Assembly: GCA_903955385.1 (NCBI GenBank)
Contig: CAJBNH010000002.1
Coordinates: forward strand, 1 to 64,000
Reading direction: 5' to 3'
DNA: 64,000 bases
Source of the DNA: an uncultured Myxococcales bacterium
Lineage (GTDB): Bacteria > Myxococcota_A > UBA9042
Made by a program: the position numbers and the translations under genes. Below are positions 8,955 to 18,900 of the stretch, in pieces. The notes beneath the pieces were generated by a model. That model had not been told where the DNA came from and did no database searches. It worked only from the letters and a program-made list of their open reading frames with translations. Positions within the stretch are counted from its first letter, which is position 1; every line of letters starts with the position of its first letter.

Positions 8955-10186
8955 GGCGCCACCTTCAGGGTCTGCAGGGCGTTGCGCATCGCCTCGTGGT
9001 GCAGGCGATAGGCGTCCTCGTTGGGATAGAACACTTCGACGACGCCCAGCTTGTCGCCGACCGCCACGACGCCGACCAGCCAGTAGCGGGGGCGCACGTC
9101 CTTGTCGCGGTAGACGCGCACGTGCAGGGTGCCCAGCACCGCCTGGTCGACCAGCTCCTCGTCGCGACCATCGAGCTCGAAGTGCACCGCGTTGGACCAG
9201 AAGGCACCGTCGCCGCGGGGCTCGTTCTCGACGATTGCGGCGCGCAGCATCGAGGTGTCGGCGGCTTGGGCGCGGAAGTCGTCGTCGTCCTCGAACAGGA
9301 CGAAACCCTTGGGCAAGTCGAGCGTGAACGCATCTTTGCCGTCGTGCAGCGTCACAAGGTGCGGCTGCAGCTCGCGGATCCATGCGAACGGCGAACGGTG
9401 CTGCACGATCGCGGTGTTCTGCACCAGCGGCTCCAGGTCGATCGTGATCGTGAAGTAGGCCGTCAGGTTGCGCAGCGTGGCCAGACTCGACTCGATGCCG
9501 TCGATGATCTCGCTCAGGCGCTTGACCTCTTCGAGGATCTGCAGCCGCTCTTCGACGTCGCGCACCGTCTTCAGCAGCGCCAGCAGCCGGTCGCGCGACT
9601 CGACGGCGACCGACAGCCGCGCATCCAGGTCGGTGAATTGCCTAGACACGTCCAGGGCTTTCACGCGCCGGTCCAGCTGCTCGCCGACCGTGCCGAATTT
9701 TTCCATCGACGCGTCGAAGTCGACTGCCGGCACCCGCACGATGATCGTGGTGGCGCCCATCGCCTGGATGTAGCCGCCCGCCTCCTTGGCCAGTCGGGTC
9801 ACCTCGTCGGCCGCCTCGATCACGCGCTTGACCCGCAGCTTCAGGTAACCCATGTAGATCACACGTGGTTCGCTGACCTCTGGCTCGGCCTGCACGGCTT
9901 GTCCCGCCTGGCCGGACGGTTGCTGCGGCTGGCCCGCGGTCGCGCCGGACGACTTGGACGGCGCCGGCGACGGCCGGCTTTGGGCGCGCTTGCTCTCGGA
10001 GCGATCCGACATCGGTTGCGGCCGGGGCGCCGAGCGTTCCGCCGACTCGGCCGCCGCGGGAAAGTCGTTGCCCTGGGCGTAGCCGGCGGGTTCGGGCGCG
10101 TAGCCCGAGTCGTAGGTGTCGGCCGCCGTGCCGCAGCCCGATAGGGCGAGCGCGAACAGGACGGTGGGGGCGGTGAGGGGTCGCAT
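8951..10186 (-). CDS. DUF4349-domain lipoprotein
   Basis: The 411-residue product has lipobox ALSGC, then a Ser/Pro/Gln-rich linker to about residue 105. The DUF4349 region follows: YMGYLKLRVKRVIEAADEV, GGYIQAMGATTIIVRVPA, then the coiled-coil segment RDRLLALLKTVRDVEERLQ and a C-terminal strand pair at ITIDLEPL. An extra 130-residue C-terminal domain of unknown type follows (from HLVTLHDGKDAFTLDLP), with an acidic stretch FEDDDDFRA. ATG 10186 has AGGAGG upstream. It is the first gene of a tightly packed operon (overlap of four bases, then a one-base gap). DUF4349 proteins are usually membrane-anchored periplasmic proteins of unknown role; here the anchor is a lipid. Confidence 0.85.
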   Translation of the reverse strand: MRPLTAPTVLFALALSGCGTAADTYDSGYAPEPAGYAQGNDFPAAAESAERSAPRPQPMSDRSESKRAQSRPSPAPSKSSGATAGQPQQPSGQAGQAVQAEPEVSEPRVIYMGYLKLRVKRVIEAADEVTRLAKEAGGYIQAMGATTIIVRVPAVDFDASMEKFGTVGEQLDRRVKALDVSRQFTDLDARLSVAVESRDRLLALLKTVRDVEERLQILEEVKRLSEIIDGIESSLATLRNLTAYFTITIDLEPLVQNTAIVQHRSPFAWIRELQPHLVTLHDGKDAFTLDLPKGFVLFEDDDDFRAQAADTSMLRAAIVENEPRGDGAFWSNAVHFELDGRDEELVDQAVLGTLHVRVYRDKDVRPRYWLVGVVAVGDKLGVVEVFYPNEDAYRLHHEAMRNALQTLKVAP

Positions 10187-10404
10187 CGGTCCTCCTGCCA
10201 AGGGGAAAGTCGCGGGGTGACGGTACGGGTGAATGGGGGCGGGGCGCAAGCTGCAGGTGTCGAACGGGCGGCCGACGTGGGGTCGGTGGGGGATGGGACG
10301 CGCCCGCGGCAGAATCGGTCTGGTGCCCACTGCGCAACTTGCCTGGCCGCCGCTTGCGGAATCGACAGCGCTTGAGGAGAGACAACGCCCGCGCCGCACC
10401 GCCC

Positions 10405-12048
10405 CTACGGCGTCGAACTGCAAGAGCCGCTGCTGGACGTGACCTTGCAATACTGGCTGGACGAACAAGTCTTGTACTTCGTCACGGGCCCGTAAGCGGG
10501 ATAGCTGGAGCTGCAGGTGGTCGACGAGCCAGAGCAGCCGTTGAACACCTCTTGCACGTAGACGGTGGCGCCCTTGGTCGCGCCGCTGCACGTGTAGATC
10601 TTCTTGGTCGAGTACGTCCCGCACTTGGTGCCCTTGGCCGCGTACTGACCATCGGGGCAGCAGGTCGTGCCGGGGGTGCACTTGTCGCCCGTGACACAGG
10701 TGCCAGCCCAGGTCTCGTTCTTGACCTCGCACTTCTGGTAGCTGCTGCAATCCTTGTACTTTTCAGTTACCCACACCAGAGAGGACGAGCTGGTCGAGCA
10801 CGACGTCGACGAGCCGGAGCACCCGCCATACGCGTACGTCAGCATCACGTCGCTGCCGTTGCCACTGCCGCTGCACGAGTACTTCTTTTGCAGCTGACTG
10901 GTGCCGCACTTGGTGCCCTTGGGTGCGTAGAAGCCGTTCTGGCAGCAGGTGGTTCCGCTGCACTCGGTCACCGGTTTGTTGACGCAGGTGCCGGGCATCG
11001 AGGGGACGGCTACCTGGCAGGTGGTGCCGTACGGGCACGCCTGTTGCGACTGCCAGTTGCCCCATGCCAAGGGGCCGCCCAGCTCGTCGCACAGCAGACC
11101 GGCGCCGTCGCAGGCGGTGAAGCCCTCGCGCATCTGCATCACGTTGCCGCTGCAGCCGTACTCGACTTGTACCGCTTGGTCGCCGCAGCGCATCCCTTGC
11201 GGGCTCGCCTGATTGGCGCACGCGCTGTTGAGGCAGTACGCGTCACTGCACGGCAGGAAGTCCTCACAGTCGGCGTTGACCTGACACGGTCCAACGCCTG
11301 GTGTCTTGCACTCGGGCTTCTCGCCGGGAGCGCCGGGGACGCACTTTTCGCCCGCGCCACACTTCTGAACGACGGACCACTCGCCCCACGCCTGCCAGGT
11401 CGGGTCGGTCGGGCACGCGCCGTTGTTGCCGTCGCACACTTGGCGAGCGTCGCGCTTGCGGATCTCGTCGGCCTTGCAGATGTACTCCGTCGCCAGCACC
11501 ACGCCGCCGCACGCGGTCTTGGCCAACTTCGGGGTCTTGTTCGGGATGTCGCAGCACTCTCCCGCCGTGCAGCAGTTGGGGACGTCCTTGCAGCAGTCGG
11601 GGTTGGTGACGCCCTTGCACTGACCGCCTGAGTCGCACAAGTCGTCCTTGGTGCAGGCGTCGCCGTCGTCGCAGGGCTTGCCGGTCAGGAAGCTCAACCC
11701 CGTGCTGGACTGCGAGGGGTCGCAGCGAAAGCAGGGTTGCGGCCCTTCTCCGGTCTTCCAGCACTGGCCCGCCACGACGCACTCGCCTTCGACAGGTTCG
11801 TGGACGCAGGCTCCACACGGCGAGCAGTGGTCGGTGGTGCAGGTCAGGCCGTCGTCGCACTCCGAGTCGGCCGCGCAGGTGACCGCAGCATCGGGACAGG
11901 TCGTGCCGTCGTCGGTGACAGAGCTGTCGGCGCTGGAGACGTCGGCGTCAGCGGCGACGTAAGAGCCCCCCGGCTTGAGGGTGGTGCCGCAACAGGTCAG
12001 GAAGACCAGCGAGAAGATCCATGGGGCAGGCGAGGTTCCGATGTGCAT
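10405..12048 (-). CDS. Cys-rich lipoprotein with four copies of an unfamiliar repeat domain
   Basis: The 547-residue product starts MHIGTSPAPWIF with a probable lipobox LTCC. An N-terminal region has two Cys-rich CDDG-type units (CDDGLTCTTDHC, CDDGDACTKDDLC). The rest is four tandem copies of an 85-95-residue module: a CG pair near GTKCG or ACGG, a Y-x-C, then C(S/D)G, a Cys, a W or V-rich segment and a final C-x4-6-C. Copies 3 and 4 (roughly 10980-10700 and 10695-10410) are closest to each other. I do not recognise the module. ATG 12048 has no strong ribosome site, so the start is the least sure part. It sits beside two other Cys-rich surface proteins and is probably outer-membrane anchored. 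Confidence 0.75.
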   Translation of the reverse strand: MHIGTSPAPWIFSLVFLTCCGTTLKPGGSYVAADADVSSADSSVTDDGTTCPDAAVTCAADSECDDGLTCTTDHCSPCGACVHEPVEGECVVAGQCWKTGEGPQPCFRCDPSQSSTGLSFLTGKPCDDGDACTKDDLCDSGGQCKGVTNPDCCKDVPNCCTAGECCDIPNKTPKLAKTACGGVVLATEYICKADEIRKRDARQVCDGNNGACPTDPTWQAWGEWSVVQKCGAGEKCVPGAPGEKPECKTPGVGPCQVNADCEDFLPCSDAYCLNSACANQASPQGMRCGDQAVQVEYGCSGNVMQMREGFTACDGAGLLCDELGGPLAWGNWQSQQACPYGTTCQVAVPSMPGTCVNKPVTECSGTTCCQNGFYAPKGTKCGTSQLQKKYSCSGSGNGSDVMLTYAYGGCSGSSTSCSTSSSSLVWVTEKYKDCSSYQKCEVKNETWAGTCVTGDKCTPGTTCCPDGQYAAKGTKCGTYSTKKIYTCSGATKGATVYVQEVFNGCSGSSTTCSSSYPAYGPVTKYKTCSSSQYCKVTSSSGSCSSTP

Positions 12049-12181
12049 GCGGTGGGATGCTAAACACCGGCCGCCGCGGCGTCCACTTCCGCGGTGTGCA
12101 TCGGGGCGCCCAGCCCGGTCAGCACGATGGTCGTCGCAGTCGGCGTGAGGTCGCAGGGGGAACAAGCGACGCCGCCGAACT

Positions 12182-15100
12182 TCAGCGCAAGTAGATCGTC
12201 CCGCCGTTCCAGACCAAGCCCTCGGCCTGACCGCCGTCCTCGCGCTGGCGGATCAGGAATTCCGTATGCGTGGCGCCCCATTGGACCCAGCGGCTGAACG
12301 TTTCCTTCTGTCCGTTGCCCAGTTCGGTCCCCTGCGTGTTGGGCGCCGCCAGTCCAAGCGGTGGGCCGGCGCAGAAGTAGCCGTTGGTCGTCGTCGAGTA
12401 GCAGTCGGTCCCGAGGTCGAAGGTTTCTCCCCAGTTGCCCGTGTAGCCCGCCAGCGTCACGCTGTCGTAGATCATCTCGCTGTAGCTGGGCCAGTTCTTC
12501 GTGGGCGGCGATGCGGTGCACCGGTGTCCGGGTCCCCCCGCGCCGTTGAACTGGTCCCAACCTCGCCACTCCGAAGCCGAAATCTGGCACTTGCCCTCGT
12601 TGGGCAGCTCGTTGGTCAGCGTCAGCAGCGTGTTCGCCCACAGGTTGTTCAGCACCAGCCAGCCGCCGCCGTTCTTCACCTGCTCGCACAGGGCCTGGTA
12701 CTTGGTCCCCGCACCCGAGCCGTCCGGATCCAGCCAGTAGATGCCGGTCGGCCCCGCCGGCCACGCGGCCTTGATCGCCTTGCAGCTCGTTGCGGGATTC
12801 ACGCTGCTGCCCGGTGAGCACTTGCCCGACAGGCACACGCCCACGTCGCCGCAAGTCGTGCCGTTCTGAACCGCGGGTGCCACACAACCAAGCTTGGCGT
12901 CACAGGAGTCTTGCGTGCACGGGTTGCCGTCATCGCAGGTGATCTTCTTGCCCTGACAGGTGCCGGCCAGACACGCATCGTTCTGCGTGCACGCGGTGTT
13001 GTCGTTGCAGGGCAGCGTGTTGGCCAGTGATACACAGCCTGTAGCGGGGTCGCAGGTGTTGTCGGTGCAGAAGTTGCCGTCTTCACACGAGATCGCTCCA
13101 CCCACGCACTTGCCTCCGGTGCACTGATCGTCGCCGGTGCACGCGTTGCCGTCCCAGCAGGGGTTCGCGTTCGGAACCGTCACACAACCCTTTGCAGGTA
13201 CGCAGGAATCGTCCGTGCATGGGTTGCCGTCGTCGCACACGATCGCCGCGCCCGGCTGGCACTTGCCCATCTTGCAGCTGTCGTCCTTGGTGCACGCCGA
13301 GCCATCGTCGCAGGTCACCGGGCCCGGGTCCGTGTAGACGCAGCCCACGGCAGGCTCGCACGCGTCCTTGGTGCAGACTGAGCTGTCATCGCACGCGAGC
13401 GACGCGCCGGCCTTGCACGTCCCGGCCACGCAGGTGTCGTCGGTGGTGCAGGCGCTGCCGTCTGAGCAGGAGCCGGGCACGGGCGCGAACACGCACCCCT
13501 TGGCCACGTCACACGCGTCTGAGGTGCAGACGTTGCCGTCCACACACGGAACTGGGGCGCCGCTCTTGCACTTGCCGGCTGCGCAGCCGTCCACGGCCGT
13601 GCAGGCGTTGCCGTCGTCGCAGGGGTTTGCGTTGGCGGCGAACACGCACAGGCCTGTCAGCGGGTTGCACGAGTCGTCGGTGCACGCCTCGTTGTCGTCG
13701 CAGGTCACGGACTTGCCGGGCACGCAGGCGCTGGCCTTGCAGACGTCGTCCACGGTGCAGCCGTTGCCGTCGCTGCACGCCAGCGTGTTGGCGACGAACA
13801 CGCAGCCGGACTTCGGGTCGCACGCGTCGGTGGTGCAGGGGTTGCCATCGACGCACTCGATCAGCCCGGTGCCCCCGCACACGCCCTTGTCGCAAGTGTC
13901 GCCGACCGTGCACGCCGACCCGTCGTCGCAGGGTACCGCCTTCGTGCCGGGTGCCGCGATGCAGCCCGTCTTGGCGTTGCAGCCGTCGTCCGTGCACGGG
14001 TCGCCGTCGTTGCAGGTCTTGGGCTTGCCGCTCAAGCACTTGCCGGCCTTGCACGCGTCGCCATCGGTGCACGCCGACCCGTCGTTGCAGGGCAGCACGT
14101 TGGCCTTGAACACGCAGCCAGACTTGGGGTCGCAGAAGTCGTCGCTGCACGCGTTGCCGTCGTCACAGGGCAGTGCGTTGTAGCCCTGGCAGCTGCCGTC
14201 GGGTTGGCAGGCGTCGACCGCGGTGCAAGCGTCGCCGTCGTTGCAGGGCAGCTGGGTGGGAATGTGGAAGCAGTCCAAGCCCTTGCAATCGTCGGCCGTG
14301 CAGGGATTGCCGTCGTCGCAGCCGGTTTTCGAGCCGATGCACAGCCCGTTGGTGCAGGTGTCGGCGGGGGTGCAGTCGGAGCCGTCGTTGCACGCAAGGG
14401 TGTTGGGGGGAAAGACGCAGCCCTTGGTCGAGTCGCACTTGTCGTCGGTGCAGTAGTTGAAGTCCTTGCAGACAGCGGCGGCGCCTGGCTGGCACGTTCC
14501 CGCGTTGCAGCTGTCGCTCACCGTGCAGACGTCGCCGTCGGTGCAGGGGCCGGAGAAGGCCTCGTGCTTGCAGCCGGTTTGCGGCAGGCAGGAGTCGATG
14601 GTGCAAGGGTTACCGTCATCGCAGGGGACCGCTGCGCCGGGCAGGCAGGAGCCGTCCACGCACTTTGCCCCCGGGACGCAAGAGCCTCCGCCCCCACAGG
14701 GAGCGGAGTTGTTCGTGTGCACGCAGCCTGTGGAAGGGTCGCAGGTGTCGTCGGTGCATGGGTTGCTGTCGTCGCAGCTCTTTGGCAGCCCGGGCTTGCA
14801 CGCGCCGCCCGTGCAGTAGTCGTTCGCGGTGCAGGCAGAGCCATCGGAGCACGGGACCGCGACCGAGACATGCGAGCAGCCCGATCCCGGCGTGCAAATG
14901 TCGACCGTGCACAGGTTGGCGTCTTCGCAAGCCAGATCGTCGGTGATGCCGTTGCAGTCGTCGTCCACGCCGTTGCAGCCCTCCGGCTTCGGACCGCCGA
15001 CGGGACACGGGAAGCCGGGCACGTCGGGGGCGTCGGCGGCATCGGACGGGACACTGCCATCCGAGGTGTCGGAGCCATCGGAGGCATCCGTGGCATCGAG

Positions 15101-15577
15101 CGCGGTGTCTGGCGCCGCATCCGCATCTACCGTGACGTCGGGCATCGTGTCCGGGACGATGTCGGGAGTCGCATCGGGGGCGACATCTTCTGTCGCATCG
15201 GGCAGCACGTCGGGCTCTGCGGTTGTGTCGGCGTCCGTCGCGTTGCTGTCAGGTTCGATCGTGCCGTCATCGACGTCGAGCGCGGTATCCGCAGGCGGCA
15301 GTTCGGGTTCCACGTCGACCGCAACGTCGGGTTGACCATCGACGGCGAGGTCAGGCTGGACATCGGGCGGGATGTCGGCGACGTCCTGCGCAACGTCGTC
15401 GGTGCCAGGTAGGTCGCCGATGGCGTCGGTCAGGGCGCCATCCTCAGGGCCGACGTCTTCGAAGACGAGGGTTGCTTCTGCGACGACCTCGTCCTGGCCG
15501 CATCCGGTGGCCATGATCAGCGCAACAAACGCCAGACCGTAGACCGCCCAGAAGCCTATGGGATGTGTCGGGCGCAT
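12182..15577 (-). CDS. Giant Cys-rich lipoprotein with fibrinogen-like head
   Basis: The 1131-residue product has lipobox MATGC and a GAGAGG ribosome site before ATG 15577. Layout: an acidic Asp/Pro/Thr/Ala linker of about 180 residues; one MopE-like unit (CNGVDDDCNGITDD); a stalk of about 26 Cys-rich half-repeats (CDDGNPCTDDSC type, about residues 215-910); and a C-terminal head of about 200 residues from SCKAIKAAWP. The head carries GIYWLDPDG, ALCEQVKNGGGWLVL and an FLIRQRE ending, which match the fold pattern of fibrinogen C-terminal domains. Such heads bind glycans or acetylated groups in animals; the ligand here is unknown. I infer a long disulphide-braced rod on the outer membrane presenting a recognition domain. 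It is divergent from the MopE-repeat giant at 15902. Confidence 0.87.
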   Translation of the reverse strand: MRPTHPIGFWAVYGLAFVALIMATGCGQDEVVAEATLVFEDVGPEDGALTDAIGDLPGTDDVAQDVADIPPDVQPDLAVDGQPDVAVDVEPELPPADTALDVDDGTIEPDSNATDADTTAEPDVLPDATEDVAPDATPDIVPDTMPDVTVDADAAPDTALDATDASDGSDTSDGSVPSDAADAPDVPGFPCPVGGPKPEGCNGVDDDCNGITDDLACEDANLCTVDICTPGSGCSHVSVAVPCSDGSACTANDYCTGGACKPGLPKSCDDSNPCTDDTCDPSTGCVHTNNSAPCGGGGSCVPGAKCVDGSCLPGAAVPCDDGNPCTIDSCLPQTGCKHEAFSGPCTDGDVCTVSDSCNAGTCQPGAAAVCKDFNYCTDDKCDSTKGCVFPPNTLACNDGSDCTPADTCTNGLCIGSKTGCDDGNPCTADDCKGLDCFHIPTQLPCNDGDACTAVDACQPDGSCQGYNALPCDDGNACSDDFCDPKSGCVFKANVLPCNDGSACTDGDACKAGKCLSGKPKTCNDGDPCTDDGCNAKTGCIAAPGTKAVPCDDGSACTVGDTCDKGVCGGTGLIECVDGNPCTTDACDPKSGCVFVANTLACSDGNGCTVDDVCKASACVPGKSVTCDDNEACTDDSCNPLTGLCVFAANANPCDDGNACTAVDGCAAGKCKSGAPVPCVDGNVCTSDACDVAKGCVFAPVPGSCSDGSACTTDDTCVAGTCKAGASLACDDSSVCTKDACEPAVGCVYTDPGPVTCDDGSACTKDDSCKMGKCQPGAAIVCDDGNPCTDDSCVPAKGCVTVPNANPCWDGNACTGDDQCTGGKCVGGAISCEDGNFCTDNTCDPATGCVSLANTLPCNDNTACTQNDACLAGTCQGKKITCDDGNPCTQDSCDAKLGCVAPAVQNGTTCGDVGVCLSGKCSPGSSVNPATSCKAIKAAWPAGPTGIYWLDPDGSGAGTKYQALCEQVKNGGGWLVLNNLWANTLLTLTNELPNEGKCQISASEWRGWDQFNGAGGPGHRCTASPPTKNWPSYSEMIYDSVTLAGYTGNWGETFDLGTDCYSTTTNGYFCAGPPLGLAAPNTQGTELGNGQKETFSRWVQWGATHTEFLIRQREDGGQAEGLVWNGGTIYLR
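12840..14935 (-). repeat. Cys-rich tandem repeats (about 26 half-units) inside the 12182-15577 gene
   Basis: Half-units of about 24-27 codons alternate between two forms (C-x-DG-x2-CT-x-D-x-C and C-x-DG-x2-CT-x2-D-x-C), giving a full period near 50 codons. Copies differ at many positions but share Cys, Asp and Gly codons, so recombination between copies is plausible. Confidence 0.85.
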
Positions 15578-15901
15578 CAGAAACCTCTCGCGGGGCTGGG
15601 AAGCGAACGAGCGTCGTGTCGCGGCGGCTGGCGGCGGGTCACGAGGCTGCCCAGGGGGAAAGCGCGCCCACGAGCCCATAGCTTGTCAGGCCAGCTTCGG
15701 CGCGACAAGGAAATGGCCAGTGTGCAGATCGCGCAGGGGGACCGTGCGACCCCGATCACGAAGGCGGAAAAGAATCCTTGCCACAGGAGGTTGTCAGCAT
15801 CTTGCTCTGGAACTCAACCGTCGAACCCCCTACAGTACTGGGCAAGGCAGCTCCCCCGGTTCTGGGCTATCGCAGGGGGGGCGGCTTGTGGGGGATCCAT
15901 C
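15578..15901. other. Divergent intergenic spacer between two giant surface lipoprotein genes
   Basis: This 324-base spacer must hold the 5' ends of both divergent transcripts. I see a TACAGT at 15831-15836 that could be a -10 for the rightward gene, but no good -35 at the right distance. A GGGGGA sequence before ATG 15902 is its ribosome site. No repeat, RNA gene or convincing operator was found. Confidence 0.5.
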
Positions 15902-18900
15902 ATGGCGAAATGTCTTGGCCGGCTGTTGCCGGTCATCGGCCTGTTTGTCCTCGCCGCATGTGGCGATGACTACACGGTGGCCGACGACCCGATTCAGGAC
16001 GGGGCCAGCGAAGTCTTGGTCGACGGCGAAGTGGCGGACAGTGACGCCGACTCGTCAGCCGTCGAGGACCCGGGAGCGATAGGTGACGGCGAGTTTCCGG
16101 AAACCGAAATCGACGATCTGGCCGGCGATGCCCAGACCGCAGACGGCGGAGATGCTACGAGCGGCGACGGCGAGGATGCTGCGGATGTTCCCGAAGCGTG
16201 TCCCGAACCCGGAGGCTTCGGTTGCAGCTGCGAGAGCGCGAGCGACTGCCTGGTGGGCTATTGCGTCGAGACCGAGCAGGGCAAGCAGTGTTCCAAGGCG
16301 TGCGGAGAGTGCCCCGCGGATTGGAAGTGCGTTCAGGTCATGGCCGCCGGAGGCGACGTCTCGTTCATCTGCGCTCCCACGCACTTGGGCCTGTGCCGAC
16401 CCTGCAACAGCCACGCAGAGTGCGGCGCTGTCGGCAGTGTGCCGGGCGACAACCTGTGTATTCCTCACGACATAGAAGGTGGAATCGACGGATCCTTCTG
16501 CGGCACGGCGTGCGAGTTGGCAACCGATTGTCCGGTCGGATACTCGTGCACGACGGTGACCCTGACGGGAGAGACGCCCCGCGGTCAGTGCACCCCCAAG
16601 GCCGGTCAGTGCGCCTGCAGCCCCGTCTCCAAGGCAGGCCAGTTGCAGACCGAGTGTGTGCGCGAAAACGGCGATGGCATCTGCAAAGGCGTGCGCTCGT
16701 GTGGGGTTGCGGGACTGACTGCCTGCAATGCGGCGATTCCTTCTCCTGAAGTCTGCAACGGCGAGGACGACGACTGCGACGGTCAGACCGATGAATCCGA
16801 CGCCCAGGGCTGCCAAGTGCTGACGCGCGACCAGGATGCGGACGGTTTCGGCGTGACCGGTGACTCCAAGTGCCTGTGTGAGGCCTCAGCTCCCTATACC
16901 GCCAAGCTGGATGGCGACTGCAACGACTCCGCGGCGGCCGTCTTCCCGAGCGCCGTCGAGTCGTGCAACGCGGCGGACGACGACTGTGACGGCCAGACCG
17001 ACGAAGCGGGCGCTGACGGCTGCGAACCGCGGTTTCAAGACTTGGACGGCGACGGGTTCGGCGACCCGAACCTGACGGATTGCCTGTGCCCAGCGCTGGC
17101 CATCAAGCCTTGGGTGGACAACGGCAAGGACTGCGACGACTCCGACGCTTCCGTGCGGCCCACTGCACAGGAAGCGTGCAACGGCATGGACGACAACTGC
17201 GACGCCCAGACGGACGAAGCGAACGCCCTGAAGTGCGTGGCCTATGCCAAGGACGGCGATAGCGACGGCTTCGGACTGCAGGTGGACACTTTGTGTCTGT
17301 GTGCCGCGGCCTTGCCCCACACGGCGACTGCCACAGGCGACTGCAACGATGGCAATCCTTTGGTGTTTCCGAACGCCGGCGAGTCCTGCAACGGAGAGGA
17401 CGACGACTGTGACGGCGCGGTCGACGAGAAGGACGCGGCAGGCTGCATGACCTACGGCAAGGACTTGGACGGCGACGGCTGGGGGCAACAGGACGACACG
17501 CGATGCCAGTGCGCATCCGCCGGGGCCTACAACACCAAGAAGTTGGGCGATTGCAACGACGACGACTCGCTCGTCTCGCCCGGCACTGCTGAAACCTGCA
17601 ACGGCGTGGACGACGACTGCGACGGCCAGACCGACGAGGTGGGCGCAAAGGGGTGCACCGACTACTACCACGACGCGGACAAGGACGGCTTCGGTGAGGG
17701 CAGCGCCGAGTGCCTGTGCAAGGTCGCCGGGGTGCATACCGCACTTGTTGCTGGCGACTGTGACGACGGCAACGTCAAGGCGCATCCCGGAGCTGCGGAG
17801 GTCTGCAACGACTTGGACGACAACTGCGACAACGGCATCGACGAGGGCTGCGACCCGGATGGCGATGGTTTCTGCGCCGCTGAGATGGCGGTGACGGCTC
17901 CTCCCCCGGCGACCTGCTCCAAGGGGGGCGGTGACTGTGACAGCGGCAAGGCGAGCGTGAATCCGGGTGCCGTGGAGGCGTGCAACGGCGTTGACGACCA
18001 GTGCAACGGTCAGACGGACGAGCAAGGCGCAAAGGGTTGCGCCGTGTACTTGCGCGACGACGACAAGGATGGCTTCGGCAAGACCGGGGACACCCGGTGC
18101 CTTTGCGCCGCGGCGCTGCCGTATACCGTCACAGCCGACGGAGACTGCAACGACTTGGATGACAAGGTGAATCCGAACGCGCTCGAGGCGTGCAACGGCG
18201 TCGACGACCAGTGCGACGGCCAAACCGACGAGACCGGGGCGAAGGGCTGCGAAGCGCGTTGGCAGGACGTCGACGGCGACGGTTACGGAAACCCTGCTCT
18301 GTCAGCGTGCGTCTGCGTCAAGGTCATCGGTGCCGGGTGGGTGGCGAACGGTACGGACTGCAAGGACACCGACTCCGACGTTCATCCAGGTCAGGCAGAG
18401 ACGTGCAACGACAAGGACGACGACTGCGACGGCCAGACAGACGAGCAGGACGCGTTGAAGTGCAAGGTCTTCCTCCGGGACGTCGATGGCGACGGCTTCG
18501 GCTTGGCCGCCGACAAGCGCTGTCTGTGCGCGCCCGCCGACGGCTATTCCGCGACCCAAGAAGGCGACTGCAACGACAAAGACAAGACCGTGAACCCGGC
18601 GATGACCGAGGCCTGCAACAACGTCGACGACGACTGCGACGGCACAGTAGACGAACCTGGTGCCCAAGACTGCAAGGTCCGAGCTTGGGACGGAGACAAG
18701 GACGGCTGGGGACTGCAAGACAAGACCCAGTGCCTGTGTGTGCCAACCGGCTTCTTCACCGCGCTGAAGGTCAACGACTGTGACGACGACCAGCCGTTCG
18801 TCAACCCCGGCGTGGCTGAGGAGTGCAACGGTGTCGACGACGACTGCGACGGCGTCATCGACGAACCCAACGCGCTGGGCTGTACCGACCTGTACCAGGA

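Noticed and set aside
15563-15901. Upstream extension of the MopE-repeat gene
   Set aside because: The extra 113 residues show no signal peptide or domain, and the ATG at 15902 has a ribosome site followed directly by a lipoprotein signal.
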